Assembly: GCF_014522205.1 (NCBI RefSeq)
Contig: NZ_CP046884.1
Span: forward strand, 1,054,001 to 1,118,000
DNA: 64,000 nucleotides
Direction of reading: 5' to 3'
From: Corynebacterium poyangense
GTDB taxonomy: Bacteria; Actinomycetota; Actinomycetes; Mycobacteriales; Mycobacteriaceae
Positions within the stretch are counted from its first letter, which is position 1, and every line of letters begins with the position of its first letter. Position numbers and translations under genes: made by a program. Shown here piece after piece: positions 46,707 to 56,355 of the stretch. The notes below the pieces were generated by a model. The model saw only the letters and a program-made list of their open reading frames with translations. It was not told where the DNA came from and did not search any database.

Positions 46707-48485
46707 ATGCCTCAACGGTGGAAGGAAACTAGCTTGTCTTTATCTCTTAAAAGCCGAAAACGCTTAATGGCTTTGTGTGGAGTAACCATTTTAAGTGGAT
46801 CCTTATTAGTGGGGTGTAGCTCCGATAACGGAAAAGGCGGTCCACATGTCAGTGTCGAGGATGCTGATGCCGGTCCCTTCGGGGAGGCAGCTGCTGCCAA
46901 TATCAACCGGAATGTTTCCGATGATTATGAGGCAACCCCGCAAATTTTGGCTGATTCTGACGGTTCTGGATCAGAGGCCGTCGCGCGTTTTCATGACACT
47001 TCGGAAACGCTGATTATCTCTGATTCAAAGGATGCTTCACAATTGCGGGCAGCGTCTATTGCAGTTTTTACTCATACTCCCATGCTGATGTTGAGTGATA
47101 AAAACTCTAAATCCATTAAGGAGAGCATAAAACAGTTACAACCGGGAAAGGTTTTGTTGGTTGGTAATATTGACGAAAAGTCAGTGACACCAGACCCGGA
47201 TCCAACTACTGACTCTCCGGATAAACCCGCAATTAACTTCATCCGAGATAATGGGACGGCTGAAGGGCTTGAGGCGTTGACTGCCACTCAGTTTACTGAG
47301 CAAGAAGTTGATCGCCCTGAGGACATGGTCAAAGCAGTGGTGGGGCTCAATGGCAAGGATGCGGTGTTGCTGAAGCCCACCTGGGAGCAATTTGTGCCTA
47401 GTCCTCAAGCCCAGGGAACACCCGAAGCTTTGCCAGCAGGAACAGCTGAGGATGGAAATTCCGCACCCATTACTATTGCCAGCCCACAAAGTGCGGTCGC
47501 AGCAGTGGGTACCGCCCGCGCCTATGGAGTAGAGGTCCGGTATATGGATTATCCGGACCCGCGGTTGAGCGATGACACGATGAAGATGGTTGCCGGGCTG
47601 TCGAATCGGCCGTTGTTGGCGTTGGGATACCAATTTGGAAGCGGCAAAACGTTAAGCGAGAAAATCGAGCGGGGTGAGCACGTTACCGCTGAATTGCCGG
47701 GTGGCGGCCGGCTTGTTTTCCCGGGACGACGCATGATTGCCCTCTATGGTCACCCCTCTGGTCCAGCACTCGGTGCGATGGGTGAACAAGATCCGGCTGC
47801 CTCGGTCAAGCGAGTGAAGGATTTAGTTGATCAATATCAGGGGATGTCAAAAGAACCGGTTATCCCGGCTTTTGAAGTCATCGCCTCCGTTGCTTCTGCT
47901 GATCCAGGCCCCGACGGAACCTACAGTAACGTCTTCCCCGAACAAGAGCTCCGACCTTATGTGGATGCCATCATCAATGCTGGCGGATATGCGGTCATCG
48001 ACCTCCAGCCAGGTAAAGCCTCTTTGCTTGACCAGGCCAAGAAATATGAGAATCTCCTCAAGGAGCCCAACGTGGGCTTGGCATTAGATCCGGAGTGGAA
48101 ATTAGAGCCGGGAGAGCTTCCGATGAGCCAGGTCGGGCATGTGGATGCGTCAGAGATTGACCAGGTTTCTGAGTGGTTATCAAAGCTAGTAGATGATAAT
48201 AAGCTGCCACAAAAGGCTTTGGTTCTGCATCAATTCCAATTGCAGATGATTAGAAACCGAGAGTTATTAAACCTGGACCATCCTGAGCTGGCCTTTGTTC
48301 TTCACGCTGATGGGCACGGTAGCCGCGAGCAGAAGTTCGACACCTGGGATGCCATGCGAAGAGATCTAGATCCGCGGTTCTTTATGGCATGGAAGAACTT
48401 CTTCGATGAAGATCAACCCATGTTTACCCCGCAACAAACCTTCAATGACGTTGTTCCACGCCCCTGGTTTGTTTCTTATCAATAA
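46707..48485 (+). CDS. Large secreted lipoprotein with cell-wall-binding-repeat-like N-terminus
   Basis: 592 residues. A basic start, a hydrophobic run LMALCGVTILSGSLLVGC and lipobox LVGC with Cys37 mark a lipoprotein. Residues 100-250 have the alternating pattern of cell-wall-binding repeat 2 proteins (LIISDSKDASQLRAASIAVF, PGKVLLVGN), while the C-terminal half (VIPAFEVIASVASAD, NAGGYAVIDLQPGKASL, GLALDPEWKLEPGE) looks like a barrel domain of unknown function. GGAG lies 7 nt before the ATG, and TAGGAT is just upstream. It follows the DUF262 gene by 42 bp and may share its transcript. No enzyme activity can be assigned. Confidence 0.7.
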   Translation: MPQRWKETSLSLSLKSRKRLMALCGVTILSGSLLVGCSSDNGKGGPHVSVEDADAGPFGEAAAANINRNVSDDYEATPQILADSDGSGSEAVARFHDTSETLIISDSKDASQLRAASIAVFTHTPMLMLSDKNSKSIKESIKQLQPGKVLLVGNIDEKSVTPDPDPTTDSPDKPAINFIRDNGTAEGLEALTATQFTEQEVDRPEDMVKAVVGLNGKDAVLLKPTWEQFVPSPQAQGTPEALPAGTAEDGNSAPITIASPQSAVAAVGTARAYGVEVRYMDYPDPRLSDDTMKMVAGLSNRPLLALGYQFGSGKTLSEKIERGEHVTAELPGGGRLVFPGRRMIALYGHPSGPALGAMGEQDPAASVKRVKDLVDQYQGMSKEPVIPAFEVIASVASADPGPDGTYSNVFPEQELRPYVDAIINAGGYAVIDLQPGKASLLDQAKKYENLLKEPNVGLALDPEWKLEPGELPMSQVGHVDASEIDQVSEWLSKLVDDNKLPQKALVLHQFQLQMIRNRELLNLDHPELAFVLHADGHGSREQKFDTWDAMRRDLDPRFFMAWKNFFDEDQPMFTPQQTFNDVVPRPWFVSYQ

Positions 48486-48554
48486 GTCTCACAGTTCCGC
48501 TCATCGGGGTTCTGCTCCGGGATAGGTTTAGGCGCGAATGGGGGTAGTCCAGCT

Positions 48555-48573
48555 CTGTCTAATTTTCAGACAG
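48555..48573. other. Hairpin in the lipoprotein-serA spacer
   Basis: CTGTCT and AGACAG, loop AATTTTC; no T run, so a terminator role is uncertain. The 209-bp spacer also holds a TAGGGT -10-like box at 48581-48586 for serA, and a 28-codon open frame (48612-48698) overlapping the serA start. Confidence 0.4.
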
Positions 48574-48694
48574 GGCGGTCTAGGGTAGCGTCTAAAGGGT
48601 TGCACGTCAGGGTGAGAAGGCGTGAACTCGCTCGTAGTCGACGCGGTCGTGCCGGCTGCGGGCGGACGTATCTATCGCATCAGGAGTCCTACCT

Positions 48695-50278
48695 GTGAAC
48701 CGTCCCGTTGTACTCATTGCAGATAAACTTGCTCAATCCACTGTTGATGCTCTGGGAGACGCCGTTGAGGTGCGTTGGGTTGATGGCCCGAACCGAGCTG
48801 AACTTTTGGCTGCCGTCGGGGAGGCCGACGCCTTATTAGTGCGTTCTGCTACTACGGTGGATCGTGAAGTGCTCGAGGCTGCGCCGAATTTAAAAATCGT
48901 TGGGCGTGCCGGGGTGGGTCTAGATAACGTCGATATTTCCGCCGCTACCGAACGCGGCGTCATGGTGGCTAATGCCCCCACCTCAAATATTCACTCCGCC
49001 TGCGAACACGCTATTTCCTTGCTGCTATCGACCGCACGGCAAATTCCCGATGCTGACGCCTCTCTTCGGAGCGGGGAATGGAAGCGTTCCGCTTTTCAAG
49101 GCGTCGAGATCTACGGCAAAACCATTGGTGTTGTTGGATTTGGGCACATCGGTCAGCTGTTCGCTCAGCGTTTAGCTGCCTTCGAAACTGAAATCATTGC
49201 CTATGATCCGTACGCAAATCCAGCTCGCGCAGCTCAACTAGGGGTAGAGCTCGTGGAGCTGGAAGAGTTGATGTCCCGGGCTGATTTCGTGACTATCCAC
49301 CTGCCTAAGACTCCCGAAACTGCGGGAATGTTCAATGCTGAGCTGCTAGCGAAATCGAAGCCCGGGCAAATCATTATTAACGCGGCTCGGGGAGGTCTGG
49401 TAGATGAGCAGGCTCTCGCTGATGCGATTAATGACGGCAGAATCCGAGGCGCGGGTTTCGATGTCTATAGCACCGAACCGTGCACTGATTCGCCACTGTT
49501 CGGCATCAAGAACACCGTAGTAACCCCGCACTTAGGGGCTTCCACTCTCGAGGCGCAAGATCGTGCCGGTACTGATGTCGCCGATTCCGTGCTTCGCGCA
49601 TTACATGGTGAGTTTGTGCCCGACGCCGTCAACGTCTCCGGTGGTCGCGTAGGCGAAGAAGTCTCTCTCTGGCTGGATTTGGCCCGCAAACTTGGTTTAC
49701 TCGCCGGACGACTCCTCGATGCTGCTCCTACTGCTGTTGAAGTTGAGGCTCGCGGTGAACTGAGCACTGAAGATGTATCCGCCTTGGGGCTGTCAGCTCT
49801 TCGGGGAGTGTTCTCCGGAATCCTTGAAGAACCTGTCACCTTCGTCAACGCCCCCGCCATTGCAGAAGAACGCGGTGTGGAGGTAGACGTCAAAACCACC
49901 ACCGAATCTGCTACTCACCGTTCTTCTTTGAAGATTACGGTCATTAGCGCAGACGGTCAGCACGCTGAAGTAGTAGGAGCGTTAACCGGGCTAGACCGGG
50001 TAGAAAAATTTGTCCAGATCAACAACCGTGGTTTTGATATGCGTGCCGAAGGGTTGAACCTCTTCTTGCGCTATACCGACGCCCCGGGCGCTTTGGGCAA
50101 AGCTGGCAGCGTTTTAGGTGACGCCGGCATCAATATTGAAGCAGCCGGGTTAACCCAGGCAGCAAAGGGTGATGGTGCCATCTTGGTGCTTCGCGTAGAG
50201 CGTGAAGTTCCCGAGGAGTTAGTAGCTGAGATCACTCAGGAGCTAGGGGCAGAAGCGTTCCAGTTGAATTTCAGCTAG
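48695..50278 (+). CDS. serA: SerA, D-3-phosphoglycerate dehydrogenase
   Basis: 527 residues; first step of serine synthesis. The NAD fold has [18 protein letters not shown] near 145-162; [15 protein letters not shown] near 230-244; catalytic His in [14 protein letters not shown] near 274-287. An intervening ASB domain (near 310-450) and a C-terminal ACT domain ([20 protein letters not shown] near 450) give the long, serine-inhibited form typical of mycobacteria and corynebacteria. The GTG at 48695 has AGGAG 8 nt upstream. A terminator shared with the opposing gene follows. A possible upstream reading frame overlaps the start. Confidence 0.96.
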   Translation: MNRPVVLIADKLAQSTVDALGDAVEVRWVDGPNRAELLAAVGEADALLVRSATTVDREVLEAAPNLKIVGRAGVGLDNVDISAATERGVMVANAPTSNIHSACEHAISLLLSTARQIPDADASLRSGEWKRSAFQGVEIYGKTIGVVGFGHIGQLFAQRLAAFETEIIAYDPYANPARAAQLGVELVELEELMSRADFVTIHLPKTPETAGMFNAELLAKSKPGQIIINAARGGLVDEQALADAINDGRIRGAGFDVYSTEPCTDSPLFGIKNTVVTPHLGASTLEAQDRAGTDVADSVLRALHGEFVPDAVNVSGGRVGEEVSLWLDLARKLGLLAGRLLDAAPTAVEVEARGELSTEDVSALGLSALRGVFSGILEEPVTFVNAPAIAEERGVEVDVKTTTESATHRSSLKITVISADGQHAEVVGALTGLDRVEKFVQINNRGFDMRAEGLNLFLRYTDAPGALGKAGSVLGDAGINIEAAGLTQAAKGDGAILVLRVEREVPEELVAEITQELGAEAFQLNFS

Positions 50279-50302
50279 CGACCTCGGCGTCGAGCTTCCT
50301 GG

Positions 50303-50336
50303 AGCCCTGCGGATTATTAATATCCGCGGGGCTTTT
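50303..50336. terminator. Bidirectional terminator between serA and the YkvI-like pseudogene
   Basis: AGCCCTGCGGAT (50303-50314) and ATCCGCGGGGCT (50322-50333) form a 12-bp stem with one wobble and a 7-nt loop, then TTT. It ends serA and could also serve the convergent minus-strand gene. Confidence 0.8.
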
Positions 50337-51569
50337 AGGATTCCGAGGACAGTTGGTCGTGAATGTCCTCCCGAACTGTTTGGCGTAACTGATCCTCGTC
50401 GATATTTGATTCGTTCAGCATGGTGCGGATTTCTGTGCGTTCCTTATGAGAAAGTCGACGGCCAGAGCGCGCTGAGCGGAGAAAGAGCGAACGCAACCGA
50501 ACGCGTCTTTCTGTTTCTGCACTGATCTGCGGGCGATCCTTCAGATAGGAAGCCACCAGAATGAGGACCATCGCTACCCCTAAGTAGCCAAGAAGCGGAT
50601 ACACATAGTTCATGAGGGATTTAAATCCGACGAAGCTGATGGCGTAGCCCAGAAGACAAAGCACGAGGTAGCGGATTCGGAAGCGGGATTGATCCTGGGC
50701 GCTTATTCTGCGCCCCAGGGCATAGAACATGCCGATGCAGGTGTTAAAGATCATTCCGTAGACTACCCACACCACGACGTAGCTGGCCCAGGGGGAGATG
50801 TGGTCAAAGACTTTCAGCATCGGAACATCTGAGCCCTGGATGTCGTCCGTATTGGCAAAGAGGGTGATGGCGGACATGAGCATGAGAAGGGTAAAGACCA
50901 CTCCGCCGAGGAGCCCGCCGCGTCCGGTGTCCCTGGGGTTGATATAGCTACCTCCGATGACTAAAACCATGGACACAGCGAGGATGAGATCAAGACCGGC
51001 GTAATTGATGGCAGAGAGCCACCAGGGGCTAACTGGGGAGTCGGCTTGTTGGGCTAGCTGATTGAGGTGGGAGAAGTCCGCGGGTAGGTGAGCCAGGGTG
51101 TAGCAAAAGGCCACAATGACGGCGATGATGACGAAAGGTGTAAGCCCACCAATAACTTTTGATACTCGTTCTACATCGAGCAATCCAGTGAGGATAATCA
51201 GGATCAGCATCACGGTAGATCCAATCCAGGTGGGCACATCAAATTGCTGGGAGATGGTTGATCCGGCCCCAGCTAGCATGACAAATCCCAGGGCAAAGAG
51301 GGTAACCATCACGGCGATATCAAGAGCCCAGGCTACCCAGGTGTAGGTAGCTGAGCGGAAAACCGATTGGTGTTCATCAGCTAGGTAATAACTTCCCAAT
51401 TGCAAGATGACCACGCCGGCGATGGAGATGATGATTCCAGACAGGATGGTGCCCCAAATCCCGATGGAACCGAAAGAAATAAAATTTGAACCAGTTCTTG
51501 ACCGGTGGCGAATCCAGCCCCGACGATAAGCCCAATAAATGCCAGTCCGATGGAAATGACATTCCTCAT
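50335..51569 (-). pseudogene. YkvI-like membrane transporter, frameshifted near the N-terminus
   Basis: Paralogue of the intact gene at 28.4 kb. The first frame, from ATG 51569, gives MRNVISIGLAFIGLIVGAGF and TGQELVQ, then goes out of register; from about 51480 the protein resumes in another frame as FISFGSIGIWGTILSG, followed by QLGSYYLADEHQSVFR and the rest of a 10-span protein to a TAA at 50335. The intact paralogue reads through this point as IIQYFISFGTVG. One base missing at the AAAA run 51481-51484 (TTTT on the coding strand) accounts for the break. It could be a true null allele or a homopolymer sequencing error. GAAGGAG lies 14 nt before the ATG. The remaining frame has no further damage. 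Confidence 0.8.
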
Positions 51570-51605
51570 GGCTGAGAGAAACACTCCTTCAAAGCACTAG
51601 AGATG

Positions 51606-51617
51606 AAGTTATAACTT
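51606..51617. promoter_or_regulatory. 12-bp perfect palindrome in the divergent spacer
   Basis: AAGTTATAACTT lies in an AT-rich stretch between the YkvI-like pseudogene and the YbjN-like gene; a possible operator. Confidence 0.3.
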
Positions 51618-51740
51618 TTTTTATATTACTCAGCGGGGGCTTAGGGTTCATGAGCTCCATCGGGGAGTGGGGTAGCCTTAGATGGGTTAAGGCCCCAGGC
51701 GTCGGGCCGAAAGATTGATTGTTATAAGGAGCGTAGCATC

Positions 51741-52655
51741 GTGGAACCAAGCGCTATTGTTCGCGCTTTATCACAGATTTTCCAAGAGTTCGACGTGGTC
51801 CCGGCGAATGCGCGAAGCGGTGCTTTGCCCTTAGAGGTTAATTGCGGCGCGTTTCAGCTGAGCTGTGATTTAGTGCCAAACCGTCACGAGTTCATCGGGG
51901 CAACGGCAACGTGGCTAGGTCAGCTTCCGGCGCAGCTGTATGTGGAAGCCTTATCAGTAGCGAACTCCCTTAATAGAGAACACCCTTGGCCGGCTGTATC
52001 GCTAGTTCCTGAGCGCAACAAGGACCTTCTTGATGTGCTTCACGACGATGCAGGGGTGCTTAACGCTCAAGCGCAGATCGTTCATCCTCTGCCGGTCGAT
52101 GAGGGGCAATGGCGTTCATTTGCCGCTAGTGCTGTAGCTAGCGGAGTGGTTTTATCCCAAGCATTTTCTGACGCATTCCCCGATTATGAATCTGGACAAC
52201 CTCTTCATACGGTCATCACTCCTGGTCCTGTCTACTTTCCGGGGGTTACTCGGGACCGAGTGCGTCAATGGTTTTCCGAGCGTGGTTTCCCAGATATCCC
52301 CTTTAATGAAGAAGATGAATGTTTTAATCTCTCCCTCCACAACTCCCCGGTAGATATTGTGCTTCGCAACTCCGAGGTATTTGAGGTGAGAGTTGCTGCA
52401 GCCTTGCCCGGGCAGGGCAGTGGTTCTGGGGAGGCGGATCCGGCAACTGCTGTGCATGTGGCTAATCGGCTACACTCTCTGGCACCTCTAGCTCGCGCCA
52501 GCGTAGTGCAAGAAGATCATCGATGGTGGGTTGTGAGTAGCTGCGCAGTTCCGCTAGGGGCTGGGGTGAATGATTACCAACTAGATCTTCTTGTGCATCA
52601 AGGGATTATGCAGTCAGCCACCCTTTTGCGGGCGATCATGCACCGCGTGCAGTAG
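51741..52655 (+). CDS. YbjN-domain protein (tandem)
   Basis: 304 residues. Two YbjN-type alpha/beta units are visible: residues 5-150 ([45 protein letters not shown]) and 165-300 ([52 protein letters not shown]). The fold resembles type III secretion chaperones; its role in actinobacteria is not established. AAGGAGCG precedes the GTG at 51741. It is 52 bp before leuB in the same direction and might be co-transcribed. The frame is intact. Confidence 0.65.
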   Translation: MEPSAIVRALSQIFQEFDVVPANARSGALPLEVNCGAFQLSCDLVPNRHEFIGATATWLGQLPAQLYVEALSVANSLNREHPWPAVSLVPERNKDLLDVLHDDAGVLNAQAQIVHPLPVDEGQWRSFAASAVASGVVLSQAFSDAFPDYESGQPLHTVITPGPVYFPGVTRDRVRQWFSERGFPDIPFNEEDECFNLSLHNSPVDIVLRNSEVFEVRVAAALPGQGSGSGEADPATAVHVANRLHSLAPLARASVVQEDHRWWVVSSCAVPLGAGVNDYQLDLLVHQGIMQSATLLRAIMHRVQ

Positions 52656-52707
52656 AACTGCTACCATAGCCGCAAAAGTTCATCAGGTGAGAGAAGGTGT
52701 CCACATT

Positions 52708-53730
52708 ATGAAATTAGCTGTGATTCCTGGCGACGGTATCGGACCAGAAGTAATTGCGGAAGCATTGAAAGTTCTGCATGCGGTCCGTGATGATATTGAC
52801 GCTACACATTTCAATCTTGGAGCTGATCACTACCTTGAAACCGGGGAAGTGCTCTCCGATGACACCCTCGCCGCATTAAAAGACTATGACGCAATCTTAT
52901 TGGGAGCTATTGGTGCCCCGGGGAAAGTTCCCCCCGGAATCCTGGAACGTGGACTGCTCCTTAAACTTCGCTTTGCCCTCGACCATCACGTTAATCTCCG
53001 GCCAGCTAAGCTATATCCCACCTCTGAGTCCCCGCTGGCGAATCCGGGGCAGATAGATTTTGTTGTGGTTCGAGAAGGAACCGAAGGGCTTTATGCTGGC
53101 AATGGTGGCGGTCTTCGCGTAGGCACACCGCAGGAAGTAGCTAGTGAGGTTTCGCAGAACACCCGCTACGGTGTTGAGCGAGTAGTTCGTGATGCCTTTC
53201 ACCGCGCTCAGGGGCGTCGGAAACACCTCACCTTAGTGCATAAAACCAATGTTCTGGTTAATGCCGGCAGCCTCTGGCAGCGCACGGTTGATGAGGTAGC
53301 TGAAGAATTCCCCGATGTTCAGGTGGATTACCACCATATCGATGCGGCCACCATCTACATGGTGACTGACCCCTCTCGTTATGACGTTATTGTCACAGAT
53401 AACCTCTTTGGGGATATTCTGACGGATCTTGCTGGGGCTATCACCGGCGGAATAGGGCTCGCGGCCAGCGGCAATATTGATGCTTCAGGAACTAACCCCT
53501 CGATGTTTGAACCGGTCCACGGATCGGCCCCCGATATCGCCGGACAAGGAATTGCTGACCCTACTGCCGCTATTCTTTCTGCCGCATTACTCTTGCGTCA
53601 CCTCGGTGATGAGGCTCATGCCCAGCAGATTGAAGACGTGGTAGCTCAAGACATTAGTCAGCGTGGACACGCCTCCTTATCGACTCAGGAAGTTGGGGAC
53701 CGGATAGCGGAAGCCCTGGCGAATTCCTAG
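52708..53730 (+). CDS. leuB: LeuB, 3-isopropylmalate dehydrogenase
   Basis: 340 residues from ATG 52708; oxidative decarboxylation of 3-isopropylmalate in leucine synthesis. [16 protein letters not shown] at the N-terminus; [20 protein letters not shown] near 85-104; [14 protein letters not shown] near 122; [20 protein letters not shown] near 230-249 binds the metal. [17 protein letters not shown] near 270-286 is the NAD loop. The longer frame from 52591 overlaps the YbjN gene and has no start support; AAGGTG is upstream of 52708. serA-to-leuB order is as in Mycobacterium and C. glutamicum. Confidence 0.95.
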   Translation: MKLAVIPGDGIGPEVIAEALKVLHAVRDDIDATHFNLGADHYLETGEVLSDDTLAALKDYDAILLGAIGAPGKVPPGILERGLLLKLRFALDHHVNLRPAKLYPTSESPLANPGQIDFVVVREGTEGLYAGNGGGLRVGTPQEVASEVSQNTRYGVERVVRDAFHRAQGRRKHLTLVHKTNVLVNAGSLWQRTVDEVAEEFPDVQVDYHHIDAATIYMVTDPSRYDVIVTDNLFGDILTDLAGAITGGIGLAASGNIDASGTNPSMFEPVHGSAPDIAGQGIADPTAAILSAALLLRHLGDEAHAQQIEDVVAQDISQRGHASLSTQEVGDRIAEALANS

Positions 53731-53775
53731 TGCAGAAATCCAACTAAAACCGCAGCGCACTGCCCTGAAAACCGA

Positions 53776-53781
53776 TACACT
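53776..53781 (+). promoter_or_regulatory. -10 box TACACT of the cNMP/CBS gene
   Basis: TACACT, 8 nt, then ATG at 53790. Confidence 0.5.
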
Positions 53782-53789
53782 CAGCAGCT

Positions 53790-55646
53790 ATGAGCGTAGA
53801 GATTGAGGCAGTGCGTGATTTTATTGCCGAGGTCGAACCTTTTAGTCGGCTTCCTGAGTCTGTGCTTAATGACGTTGCACGGCACATCACCATGACGTAT
53901 GTGCCCAAAGGCACTGAGGTCGTGGCTTATGGGCACAATAATGATCAGCTCTTCATTATTCGAACAGGCGCCGTTGATGTTCTCGATGAGCAAGGACTGT
54001 TACTAGATCGTCGGGATGCTGGTGGAAGCTTTGGCTATTCCTCTCTGATGGGGGAGCCCAACTTTAGATACCAGGTTATTACCGTTGAGGATAGCTTGCT
54101 GATGATCCTTAAGGAGTCTACGTTCAGTGAACTTGCTCAAGCGCATCCGGAATTCGAGCGTTTTTATTCCTCACAGAGCCGACGTATTGCTGCCGAAGCC
54201 GAGCAACTACGGCAGGGGCCAAGTAATGAATTACTGCGCACCACCATCAGCACCTTCATGGTCACTAATCCCTTGTGTATTCCGGCGACTACGAGCATCC
54301 AACACGCTGCGGTAGTCATGCGTGACCATGATAGTTCCTCGCTGTTAGTTACAGCTTCTGATGGGGAACTTCGCGGTATTCTTACCGACCGGGATTTGCG
54401 ATCCCGAGTTCTTGCGGCAGGCCATGATCCGCAGCAACCAGTCAGCACCATTATGACGAGCAATTTACTGACAACATCGAGCACGGCGCCAGCTTTTGAA
54501 GTGATGCTCTTAATGGCTGAACACGGTATCCATCATATGCCCGTTGTTGATGATGGCGAGTTGCGAGGAATTCTCAGCTCAGCAGATGTCATCCGACTTC
54601 TCCACCAGGACCCTATTTACCTGACTGCTGACCTCTCCCGCCGGACCTTCGAGGATATGACTGATGCCTATCGTGATGCTGTTACCTTGGCGCTGCGGTT
54701 TATTGAAAAAGGATCACATCCTCAAGATGTTGCCGGACTTTTGACTATGGTGGCTGACTCTATTGCCCGACGCCTCATCACCTTAGCGGAGGAAGAACTT
54801 GGACCGGCCCCCATTCCTTGGGCTTTTGTGGCCTTAGGTTCCCAAGGTCGTAAAGAGATGGGATTAGCATCGGATCAAGATAATGCTCTGATCTTGGATA
54901 ACAGCTACCGTGAGGATGAGCATGGAGAATATTTCCGTCGTTTTACGGAGATGATTTGTCAGGGGCTTCACCGGGCAGGGCAGATTCTTTGTCCTGGAGA
55001 TATGATGGCCCAAAATCCGCAGTGGAGAATGACTTTAGCTCAATGGCAAGACACGTTCCACACATGGATTACGGCTCCTCAGCCGGAGGCTCTTCTTCAT
55101 GCTCAGATCTTCTTTGATCTCAGAGGTATCGCAGGTGACCAGCATCTTGTTGATAGTCTCCATCGTGATGTTGTGGAAATGGCTCAGGGGGCGTCGCGCC
55201 TCCATGCCCACCTCGCCGCCCTGGCCGCCCGACGTGAACCACCGCTCGGATTTTTCCGTGGTTTTGTGGTGGATCGTTCCGGGGAATATGCCAATACCCT
55301 GGACGTCAAGAAAGGCGGAATAGCGGCCATTGTGCAAATGGCTCGGCTCTATGCCCTCCATGCAGGTTCGTTATCTCTATCAACGCGTTCTCGTCTCCAG
55401 GAGGCTGCCGCAGCTGGAACCTTATCTGACGATAGTTCCCGGAATCTTCAAGACGCCTTTGATGTTCTCAGCTCTCTTACCTTAAAGCATCAAGCTGACC
55501 AGGTTATTGCCGGCCATGATCCGGATTATCACCTCAATCCAGCTAATCTCAGCAAAATGGATCGGGAACACCTCAGGGATTCTTTTCAGTTAATTAAAAA
55601 CCTCCAAACCGCCTTAGCCACGAAATATCCGGTGCGTAATATCTAA
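53790..55646 (+). CDS. Cyclic-nucleotide-binding, CBS-pair and DUF294 nucleotidyltransferase protein
   Basis: 618 residues in three modules: an N-terminal cNMP-binding fold (PKGTEVVAYGHNNDQLFIIR near 37-56), a CBS pair (near 155-270: ILTDRDLRSRVLA, IMTSNLLTTSS, GIHHMPVVDDGELRGILSSA) and a DUF294 nucleotidyltransferase-like part with ALGSQGRKEMGLASDQDNAL near 350-369, whose GSxGRxE and DQD resemble GlnD-type active sites. The output may be nucleotidylyl transfer to an unknown partner; adenosine nucleotides and cyclic nucleotides could both be sensed. A homologous gene occupies the same place in C. glutamicum. No partner gene is adjacent. Confidence 0.82.
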   Translation: MSVEIEAVRDFIAEVEPFSRLPESVLNDVARHITMTYVPKGTEVVAYGHNNDQLFIIRTGAVDVLDEQGLLLDRRDAGGSFGYSSLMGEPNFRYQVITVEDSLLMILKESTFSELAQAHPEFERFYSSQSRRIAAEAEQLRQGPSNELLRTTISTFMVTNPLCIPATTSIQHAAVVMRDHDSSSLLVTASDGELRGILTDRDLRSRVLAAGHDPQQPVSTIMTSNLLTTSSTAPAFEVMLLMAEHGIHHMPVVDDGELRGILSSADVIRLLHQDPIYLTADLSRRTFEDMTDAYRDAVTLALRFIEKGSHPQDVAGLLTMVADSIARRLITLAEEELGPAPIPWAFVALGSQGRKEMGLASDQDNALILDNSYREDEHGEYFRRFTEMICQGLHRAGQILCPGDMMAQNPQWRMTLAQWQDTFHTWITAPQPEALLHAQIFFDLRGIAGDQHLVDSLHRDVVEMAQGASRLHAHLAALAARREPPLGFFRGFVVDRSGEYANTLDVKKGGIAAIVQMARLYALHAGSLSLSTRSRLQEAAAAGTLSDDSSRNLQDAFDVLSSLTLKHQADQVIAGHDPDYHLNPANLSKMDREHLRDSFQLIKNLQTALATKYPVRNI

Positions 55647-55664
55647 ACAACCGAAAGGAAACAC

Positions 55665-56324
55665 TTGGGAGTCTTCAGCGCCCTTTTCTCCCGGTCCACC
55701 ACAGTGCCGCCGCAGTGGGAACACACTAGTTTCCCGCCTTCATCTCATCTGCTCCACGATCTACCCCTCCTCGCTGTCGATGTGGAAACAACCGGGCTTA
55801 ATCCAAAAAAAGACGTCATGGTCTCCATAGGGTGGGTACCCATTAACGGAAGAACAATCGACCTAAGCCAAGCTGCTGAACTCATCATCCAAGGCGCGCC
55901 GGGTTTTTCTGTTGGTTCTTCCGCCACTATCCATTACTTCACCGATGAGCAACTCGCATCCGGGGTGAGTCTGGACAAAGCTATGGATGAACTATTAACT
56001 GCCCTGGCTGGTCGAGTTTTATTGGCTCACTTCTCGCATATTGAACAGCAATTTCTAGCGCGAGCATGTCAGAAGGTATATCGGGCTTCTTTTCAGCCTC
56101 CGGTGGTGGACACCTTCGCCTTAGAACGCCGACGTATGGAGCGGATGGGGACATACCCGCGTGGAGAAGATCTTCGCCTTCCTCGAGTCCGAGAGCGATA
56201 TGGTTTACCGCGCTACCCCAATCACAGTGCCCTTCATGATGCCTTGGCTTGCGCTGAGCTCTATCTGGCGCAAACGGTAGATGCGAACAGTCGGGGAAAG
56301 GTATTAGGCGACCTGCGTCACTAG
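55665..56324 (+). CDS. DnaQ-like 3'-5' exonuclease
   Basis: 219 residues. Exo I is LAVDVETTGLNPKKD near 36-50, Exo II lies in LLAHFSHIEQQFLARA near 117-132 and Exo III in YPNHSALHDALACAELYLA near 185-203, with His and Asp in place. The TTG at 55665 is preceded by AAAGGAAA. Start and length fit this small family, called DnaQ2-like in C. glutamicum, and it is separate from the polymerase III core. It follows the cNMP/CBS gene by 18 bp, so they may be co-transcribed. Function beyond exonuclease is not known. Confidence 0.82.
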   Translation: MGVFSALFSRSTTVPPQWEHTSFPPSSHLLHDLPLLAVDVETTGLNPKKDVMVSIGWVPINGRTIDLSQAAELIIQGAPGFSVGSSATIHYFTDEQLASGVSLDKAMDELLTALAGRVLLAHFSHIEQQFLARACQKVYRASFQPPVVDTFALERRRMERMGTYPRGEDLRLPRVRERYGLPRYPNHSALHDALACAELYLAQTVDANSRGKVLGDLRH

Positions 56325-56342
56325 AGGTGATCCCCGGCACGC

Positions 56343-56348
56343 TAGGAT
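56343..56348 (+). promoter_or_regulatory. -10 box TAGGAT of odx
   Basis: TAGGAT, 7 nt, then ATG at 56356. Confidence 0.5.
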
Positions 56349-56355
56349 ACCCTTC

